From the NCBI GenBank assembly GCA_964019165.1, contig OZ025274.1, positions 15,774,858-15,838,857 on the forward strand: a stretch of 64,000 nucleotides of DNA. The letters are read 5' to 3'. This stretch comes from Mastigias papua. Lineage: Eukaryota; Cnidaria; Scyphozoa; Rhizostomeae; Mastigiidae. The notes beneath the pieces were generated by a model. The model was given only the letters and a program-made list of their open reading frames with translations, made no database searches and was not told the DNA's origin. Numbering within the stretch: position 1 is the stretch's first letter; every line of letters begins with the position of its first letter. Of this stretch, positions 55,522-64,000 are shown piece after piece. Position numbers and translations under genes: made by a program.

Positions 55522-57495
55522 TATATTTTTGATCATATACCAGAAAATAAGTACAGTATCACAAACGGTATATTGACATTTACCACACACAGCAAACGCT
55601 TTGTAGAATATTAGAAGTGCTTCTGTCTTTCAACACTGGGCAACGGTATGAAAAGTTGGGCAACGGCCGAAAAATGAAACGGGAATATACAGCCAGACGT
55701 AGGCCCTGAGGGCAGTCAGCTGATAGGAGCCTAAAACTGTACTCCCAATCCAACAGCATAATACCTGTAATAGTAAATCTAAGATCCAAGAAATAGATCA
55801 CGAATAAATAGACGGTTGATCAACATACACAACACTCTAGAGGTTGGCACACTCTTTTTTATAAGAAACCTAGCTCAAAGTCTAGTTCCAAAAGTTCCTT
55901 ATTTTCAGACTTCCAATGATCAAATTGTAGCATAAAAAGATTCCTAAGCAGTTCTCTAATTTTCACTCCGCTCGATTTTTCGAAAGTTCCTTAGCGAATT
56001 TTCCTTTTAGTAGTATAAGTTCTTTAAATATTTCGACATTCTACATGTAGGTTCCTTATAAAGTGGTTCCTTATAAAAAGGTATAAGCCTCCAATGGAGG
56101 TTATCCTTAACCTCTATCTAGCATAAAACAAGACTTGCTGGTTATCATTGACACTATACGTTCTTGAATCTGAGTCATAATATCTTTGACCTGATGAGAG
56201 AACAGCCAATCATAGATTAGATTTACCGCGTAAAGATGCCTCGAAACGATAAGAAATGGCATATGGTTAGAACAAGGGGCGAAATCTATGAGAAACAATG
56301 AAGATTAATTATTGCAAAACGGGCTGTCAATATCGAATGTGGTGTGTCCGTAGGGCTCTTAGAAAGAGATTGGATCCCTGTCTGGTCAAAACGATGGTTG
56401 AAGCAGATGGTTTGTAAAAATACAATAGAGCGCAAGCTTTTATAAATATGGAAGCAAGTTGCACCGACACTCGAATCGTGGTTGAAACCCAGCAGTAGGA
56501 AATTGTGTAATAACACTTTGCAAATCATGAAATTGGATAAAGATATGCGACCATAAAAGGCTATTGATGTCCCTTCAAAAGGCTTCTTTGAAAAGCTGAA
56601 GAGGCCGATGAGAAATCAAATTGGCATACATCGTGGGACCCTTCTAATATGAATACGAAGACAATCAAACTGCCGTCAATAGGCCTTAAAAATTCCTTTT
56701 ATTTAACGCAGTTGAGCACTGTTCTAGACCAACAAGCCAGTATTACGGTATTCTGTTAGGTTAGAGCTTTCCGACTTCAAGGGTGGCTGAAGGTGAACGA
56801 CAGAGTTTAATCAGCAGCCAGTGCTATAGTTCGGCAAATAGTTCAGTAACCCTTGCCCATCTGCAAATTTACCTCTAACGGCAAGAAATGGGTAAAATAT
56901 CAAAGTGGAAATTCTTTTAACTTTAAATTGCCTCATAAGAAAACTTCTCAATTCAACACAGAGTTCATAATACAATGCTTCACGTGTCATCCATAAACTG
57001 CAAAAGAAAACAGTCGCTTAACGTAAGGAATTCTCGTCAACTAAGCAGGCCCAAACTTCATGACATCCTCGTGAATCTAGTTAAGACCAATGGCCTGCAT
57101 CACATGTTTCTGCGTGTCTGAGCAAAATACCTCGAGTCAACTTACGTCACTTTTGCTTTGCGATAAGAATTCCATACGTACGGTCTCTATTTTTGCGAGA
57201 TTTCACTCATAATGGTCGGCCAAGAAACATGAAAATATCAAACAATTCGCAGGAATCTCGAGGTATTCCAACAAATTGGAATGTGGCACGTTTGCATGCT
57301 ACTTTAATTGCGTGATCAATTAGGAGGTCAGATACAAAGGTCAGTGTTGTCGCGTGATACATCGCAAAGGCCATAATATCTCTCAACATGATCCTTTGAA
57401 ATAATTATCAAGAAATGAAACTGTGGCCATTGTACAAACGGGGGAATTTACTCTAAACTGATATTCGAAGTTCTCCAATAATATGTATATACATC

Positions 57496-57624
<129 letters not shown>

Positions 57625-59096
57625 GTATATATCGAATCATCATCGAGTTTTGCGCATGTCCATAACCCTAGATTTTCATGATAACTAAATGCTACTTCAT
57701 TAAAAGGAAGATAACTGCAACCATGAGCCAAATGTTCCTGTATGATACCATACAAAACCATATGATGACGTAAGATATTGCCATTCCACTTCTATTATAA
57801 TACCGCCATGATACCGCGGTCAAATGATTTCTATCGGATGATACCGGTACAATCCTCTAAGGGATCGAGAAAAGTTGCATTGAACTTTTCTCCAGACCCA
57901 TTGAAGCATTGCTACTGATGGCTGCAGTTGTCGTTGAGTCGGCGATGATGCGATGATTATGATGATTATGATGGTAAGTATGATGTTGATTACGATAATT
58001 CCACAAATGATTCTAGTGACTGAAGAGTAACAAACAACAGACACCCAATAACCTGTGTTCGAACTTTCCCGTCTTTTATCATCTCAAAATTACTATCGTA
58101 TCCAATACTATCAACGTTGTACTCTAAAAATCCCCCAATTGAATATCAACTCATTATGTACATTGTCTTATTCAATAAAATATACATCATCTAGACGATG
58201 TTCTCTTTAAAACCTTTAAATAAACCAATATGAAACAAGTGAATCTAAACATTTAATAAAATTTCCTTACCCAGATGGGGTTGAAAAAACACGTGGAAAT
58301 GGAAATGATTCTGTTTGAAACAGAAAATGATGACGAAAGTCTAATGAAGTTACGAGGGTCCTGCGAAGGAGGGCAGGTCTTGAGCCTCTCTTTGATGACG
58401 CAAATAGGGACTCCAGTTTGCTCACAAAACATAACACATTATGGGTAGATACACTTTCAACAGGTATCAGTGCTTCTATATATAGATATTGTTGGTTGCT
58501 GTGACAACACCCAATGAACAACAACATGACAGTAGAACTTGGTGATGGTATCAGGGTACACCACGTGGGCGCAGCGGCGTTTTAATTACGTTAACACCAA
58601 TCATCATCAGCTTTGGATAACAATGGACGCTTGCTAGGATACAAATAATTACTACATATAGAAGATACATCGTTGTAAACAAAGAATGCTAGATAAATGA
58701 AAGAAACCATAACAAACGATATGTTATTGATTAATATTGCGCTGAAATCCGACTTTGCATGTCTCTTCACGCAACAGATTCTTAAGCCTGATATTGTTAG
58801 TAGCGGCTCTCATTTGCGTAAAAATAACGACACATCTACGTCAGTAGTGGAGCCGAAGAAACTTATTCCCAACATTACATTATAATCCTGGAATTTCGTA
58901 ACAACTTGATCGCTTCCATTTTTTCCAAGTTAAGGTTCAAATATCATGAAAATGTTAGGACACATATGTCACAAGTCAAAATTGTTACTCACCAGATAGT
59001 AAATGGTCAGTTATATTCTACTCACTAGCAATTTTGCTATTTCAACAGCAAATTGGCTTGCTTCAAATAAGAAAATACTAACCAAAGAAAAAGCAC

Positions 59097-62000
59097 TCAC
59101 TCGTCTTTCGGTTTTGCTGCCTGCCCAAAGCTGTTTTCGAATTCTTCAAGAATTCGCGGATCTCTGCTATTAGCAACTGACATTAATCTTTCCAAAAGAA
59201 ATCTATGCTGCTTGTTCTCCTCCTCCTTTTGCTTGAGTTTGATCTCATATTCCTGTGTCATAGAAGTAACCAAAATACTTATGAACATCAATTATAACAT
59301 CAATTATATAGTTAATCAATTAATCAATTATATATATAGTCTTATGACATCAGGGTATATGTATGTCAGTCAGTTAAGGTGTATTGCAACGAAGGACATA
59401 CTCGAGAATCTATGATAAATTGAGATAGTATGCAGCTGAAACTTATAAAAAAGTGATAGGTGTCTATTGAGTTTTTCTTGTTTTGACACATCACAATTAA
59501 AAATGGAAATAAATAATTTCATATAAATGTTCCCACGGTATTCCAAGTGAAGCTTACAAATCTCCTCAGCTAATTGAAGGGGGATGAATGCTCAAGAACA
59601 TACTCTAATACAGCAGCTTTCATGCCGTGCTAACACTTAAAAAACCCATGGCTGATTCACAAATTCCGACATAAACAGTTGTGAATTTTGCTATACTAAG
59701 CAAACGTTGAAGAATGTCAATGGCTAGTGATTACAAGAACATTTTACGTATGGAGGAAACCGGTCGAGCGCCTCCATACTGGTATGATATTAACTGCAAA
59801 GCAGGAGAGACTCGACAATATCTCAACTTAACTATTAACGAACTGATATAATAGCTAATATCTAAAGTCAATAGCTGGATATTTCAACTGATTTTTTATC
59901 TCATTTTCAGAACTGATCCGCCATAGATGATAGAAGTGTCTGTTGCTAGTATGATAGAGATAAAGTCTTAAAGAGTCCCGACATATTTGTCATAGGCGAA
60001 TCATGAAGTACTGGCTCCATTGGTTGCAGTGATAGTTAAAATATAGTCTGATAAAGGCTCTCTATCCCATCGCACCCCAGAATATGATTTTGCCAACAAG
60101 TCCAATTACCCTCCCATAATTTATGAAACAGGACGATTATTGATCAGCATGCTTTTCATAATTTTGACATATATTGTCATTTTCATGTCTCAGCTTAATA
60201 ATATTTGTCTTTGCACATTCTGATTTGGTTCCCGATATCAGTAAGGACATGAAAAAATAACTCTTCGATTAACAGTCGACAACAACAAATAACCAAATAG
60301 CGATATACTAGTAGTTTCCAATTTTTTGCAAAATGCTGACCTTCTATAGAGAAAACGGCCAATTTTCTCCTAGTATCTCATCATGTTAGATGTTAATATT
60401 TAGGCGAATAAATATTGAGTTATATTTTTATCAAATTAAGTAAATGTTTCTAGAATGAGACGAAAGATACCTGCAAAGCAAAATATTTTCATAGTTGCCA
60501 AAATGGTTGAAATTTTTAACAACAAACTTCAAATGAATTATTGCAAGTGGTGAGAGCATACTCACATTTCTGAAGCTCCCGCTTCGATTTAATTGCATAG
60601 CATGTTTTTCTTTTTCCCTCAAACTTTCATCCATTTGCCGAACCTTCTTTTTTAACTCCTGTAAGAAAACATAATTCTCCAAAGTTAATCATTGAATCAT
60701 AGAAATTAAAGAGCTCCTATAACCGAAAAAGATTATTACTGTGAATAAGCTAATCGTTCGTTTTTTCTGCTTAGGTCATAACAATGCTTTGCTAGAATGA
60801 CTGAAATCTCCCATCTGTTGATAAAAGACCTAAGATCCTGCAGTAGTTGATAGATATTGTTGTCACTGAGTTATGAACAACTTAATCGATGAGATCAGTG
60901 AGATGATCGCAATAAACTAGTGTCTGTAAGCTGTAAGAATTTATGGTTAGAAAACACTCCAAATTACGAGGTATGAATAACGCAACATACGATCGTAGAA
61001 GCAAACCTGTCTGAACAACTTAAACAACTTGTGTTCTACTTATTGTTTACAATTACAAACTCAAGAATGAGACAAATGAAACTGGGTCAATGCAGTACTA
61101 AGCTTCATATGTGTATTCGTTCTAACAAGTCTTCTGGCATACAAGGGGCATTAATGGTGATATATACAAACAATAGTAGAAAAAACTAACTAATGTTTCT
61201 CTTTGCGATTCTTCTTTCACTTGTTGAAGCATTTTATCTTTATCGGACATGAACTTTTCAAATTTTTTCATGTTTTCACGGGCAATCTGCAAATATGGAA
61301 CACCGGTTTAGCAAGACAGACAATGTCAAAAGAAAATGACATGACGTAAAGTATAGTAAAGTAAAGCATTAATCTCATAACATTCTAACGTACAACAGGA
61401 ATACAAACTTGCTATTTCTTCTAGCGTAGGGCTTTATCTACATAGCAATCTCGCATTTAAAGCAAAGTAAGGAAGAGCAAGATAAAAATCGTGACACCTT
61501 TTCAAGTTTCGATACTTTCGCCTCTAACTTTCGAACCATCGCTTCCTTTTCACTTAATTTCTCTTCCAACTGCGTGCTGGAAGATCTCTCAGCCTAACAG
61601 AGTGAAAAAGGAAAGGGAGTTTAAACTATTGGGAACAATGAAGAATGGAAGGGAAGACAAATAATTTAGCAAATTTAGGATGAATCATTTGCAAGAAGTA
61701 TTCGTAATAATGAAATGGAATACAACCTCTCTTTCACCAAGTAATCGTGCTTCTTTGTCCTTCCATTTAGCCTCCTTTGCGTTTACAAGTTCTTGCAGTG
61801 TTTCAAAACGACTCTTCATATCCTAAATAATAAATGAAAGGTGTTTTCAGAAATGTACTAGAAATATTTCGGAAAATATATTTCAGAAAGTAAACTTGTC
61901 CTGAAAACTGCACATCAAATAAAATTCATTTCTTACACAACGAATAACATATTTTGTCAACGCGGAAAAATAATAAGGCTGGAAATGAAATCTATTAATT

Positions 62001-63717
62001 AAAGTGTTGTAGCGAAATTAAATAAAACTAAAATACTGAAATTGATAAAGAAAAATCGATTATTTGGCTAACAAAAGTGTAGAAAAACTACAAGTTCATT
62101 AATAAAAACTCATAAAATCAGTGGAAGGAAAGTTTTACCATTCTCTCTTCATCAGTTGTTGTCCTAATTTCTTCCATCATTCTTTCTTTTTCAACTAAAA
62201 TTCGCTTTGAATTATTCAGTTCTCGTCGTAAACCCTTCAAGAATAAAAGCAACGACTGTAAAAAATCACTTAAATAACTATAGTAAACACAAGTTTAATT
62301 TACTAATCAAACAACCGACCTGCAGACCTTCGGATTTAATTTAACCAGAGGATACTTGGGATAAGGATAAAGAATAGATTTGTAATTTAACAACGAAGTA
62401 ATTCATCATAATCCTTCTCATAGCTCAGAAATTGAGAGAATCCTTAACAATATAGTTATAAAATTGTTGTTGAAAGCGAATATAGCACAAAATTCCTAAC
62501 AGGCCTGTTTCATTATGTTCTCTTATGTCAAAATTTAAGCTAATTACCAATAACTGACAATCAGTAATATTGTTTACGAAATAGAGGAACGAAACATGGT
62601 TCAAGAGGAAATAAATACCAACTACAAGAAAATTCATAAGAATCATTTGATGATAAGAATCAAATTAAAAATGGAATGCCATTTGTCACATTGTCCTAAT
62701 CAAAAATATCTATCGTATTTCAAAAAATGTTTATTAAAATTTATCAGACTTCTTCTAATGAACACATAGAGAATGGCTTTTATTCAAGCATACTTCCTCC
62801 GTGCTATTTTGGTTGCCTTTTAAATTTTGTATAATCTTGTCCTTTTCTGCAAGGAGTCTTTTATAATCATCAAGTTTTTTGGTAAGTTCCTAAAAAACAA
62901 AATCTGGATAAATATAAAAAAATATAAATAAATATATTTATACATGCACTTGCTTGATGTCCTCTATAACTGATAGCGCTCAATGCATTTCGTAGAGCCT
63001 AATGCCTGATGATCGAGATATCGTGAAACTGATAGCTGCAATTCTGCAGTTTTATTTTCTTTGTCAATCTACTTATATAAATGTAAAAGAGACTCCACCG
63101 AACTACGCTCTGCTACCAATGTTGTTCGCAAGAACTTAGGAAAAACGCAAGCAGAAGCACTTTGAAGAAACAGAATCCTTCCATATTTCCATAAAAAACT
63201 TCCTTTGACCTTTATATTTTGTCCTTTGACCTTTGCACTGATATTGTCTGATACCTTTTTACTTGTCCATTCATGGTGCTAAAGGAGACTTCCTCTACAG
63301 ATCGAATATTATAGGGATCCCTTCCCTCCTGTCCTCCCTTCAACCGATTTTGATTATCATCGTCTCAAAACTTTGCCTAGAAAGGGGAGGGAAAGGGAAG
63401 GAAAAAGAACAGAGAAATTGTGGAAAGGAGGACAGCAGGGAAGGGGTCCCTATAATATCCGATCTGGTAGATGGATTGCAAAAAGCTGAAAGATCAAGTA
63501 GAGACCAAGAACGGCTTTAAAAATCCATGGACACATTTATACACTGAACAAAGCAAAAATACCATAATGAGTTATTCAAAAAAAAGCCAGTCAACAAATT
63601 ACAAAAAATATATTAAAAATCTACCTTAAGCTTCTGTAATCCATCTTCAACTTCAATCGAAAGACGATTTTTACTTCTGACCTCATCATCAACCATATCC
63701 TCAGCTTCTCGTAAATT
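59097..63717 (-). CDS. Exon-modular coiled-coil protein of unknown family, 5' part outside the window
   Basis: Eight consecutive exons in coding order: 63625-63717 (93 bp), 62794-62889 (96), 62139-62234 (96), 61727-61822 (96), 61498-61593 (96), 61191-61286 (96), 60566-60658 (93) and 59101-59252. All internal joins are phase 0. Each of the first seven codes one 31-32-residue charged helical unit, for example ELTKKLDDYKRLLAEKDK... and GLRRELNNSKRILVEKER. In six successive units, residues 15-17 are an acid/Ala-Lys-acid triplet (EKD, EKE, AKE, EKE, DKD, EKE), with hydrophobic residues near 6, 13, 20 and 23. The last exon begins in the same style (EYEIKLKQKEEENKQHRF), then becomes non-repetitive (LLERLMSVANSRDPRI). 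It either ends at TGA 59097-59099 or splices at the strong donor GA|GTGAGT (59101). I do not recognise the family. Candidates such as golgin, centrosomal or lamin-like proteins are guesses. Confidence 0.75.
63298..63466. repeat. Imperfect inverted repeat (foldback element), intron of coiled-coil gene
   Basis: Left arm 63298-63340 contains attatagggatcccttccct. Right arm 63422-63466 contains agggaaggggtccctataat, its near-exact reverse complement. Arms of about 43 bp are separated by about 80 bp. It could be a small MITE-like or foldback element. Confidence 0.8.
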
Positions 63718-64000
63718 CTTTTCAAAGACAAAAAACGATTCAAGCAAATCTCTTGTAAAGGCGCACAAGAAAATCACCCAGTAGTCACCATGTATATGCT
63801 AATTTGGTGCTAATTCCATTGTGACAAATTCTCAAAAATCATGTAAACCACTATTATCACGTCAGATGATACATCTGTATATTTAAGTTGCAGCGAAAAG
63901 GTTATCATCCTTAGAAAATATATGTAAATTGCTAATCACTTAAATATTCATTAGCTAAAAAATCACGAAAACAAAAAGAATTACAATTTAAGTTTTCACC

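Noticed and set aside
55216..55590. 124-residue minus-strand frame with a proline run
   Set aside because: The proline run is the translated G16 tract; the rest has no recognisable domain.

Overview
This window is animal (metazoan) nuclear DNA. It is AT-rich, its genes are cut into many short exons with GT..AG introns, it has no operons, and it carries LINE remnants, an LTR element, satellite DNA and many long (AT)n runs. An ERK5 orthologue, an astacin protease and dispersed LINE fragments fit an invertebrate. A cnidarian is my best guess, but I cannot prove the phylum from this sequence alone.

Layout. 1-3.1 kb: intergenic, with two decayed non-LTR retrotransposon 3' ends. 3.2-5.4 kb (+): a two-exon RBR E3 ubiquitin ligase of the RNF217 type. 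7.15-13.3 kb (+): a seven-exon ERK5/MAPK7 gene encoding 1,066 residues, with the kinase domain, the basic nuclear-targeting region and the conserved C-terminal tail all recognisable. 14.05-14.5 kb: a 105-bp tandem repeat. 17.2-25.7 kb (+): a seven-exon secreted astacin metalloprotease whose introns carry 32-bp and 33-bp minisatellites. 26.7-38.3 kb: a large array of about 92 copies of a 107-bp satellite. It is split by a young 1,759-bp LTR retroelement (30667-32425) with two 511-bp LTRs, a tRNA-Met-type primer-binding site and only a short gag-like ORF. 38.3-42.4 kb: gene-poor DNA. 42.4-52.5 kb (-): a Nemo-like kinase (NLK) gene, nine exons found, last short exon not located. 52.5-59.1 kb: intergenic, microsatellite-rich. 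59.1-64 kb (-): the 3' part of a gene made of consecutive 93-96-bp phase-0 exons, each coding one 31-32-residue coiled-coil unit. It runs off the right edge.

The genes do not form one pathway. ERK5 and NLK are both MAPK-family kinases about 30 kb apart. The most unusual structures are the exon-modular coiled-coil gene, the palindrome-bearing 107-bp satellite with an inverted outlier inside an NLK intron, and the compact LTR element inserted in that satellite. All exon joins were made by eye from reading frame, splice dinucleotides and family similarity; no search or transcript data were available.
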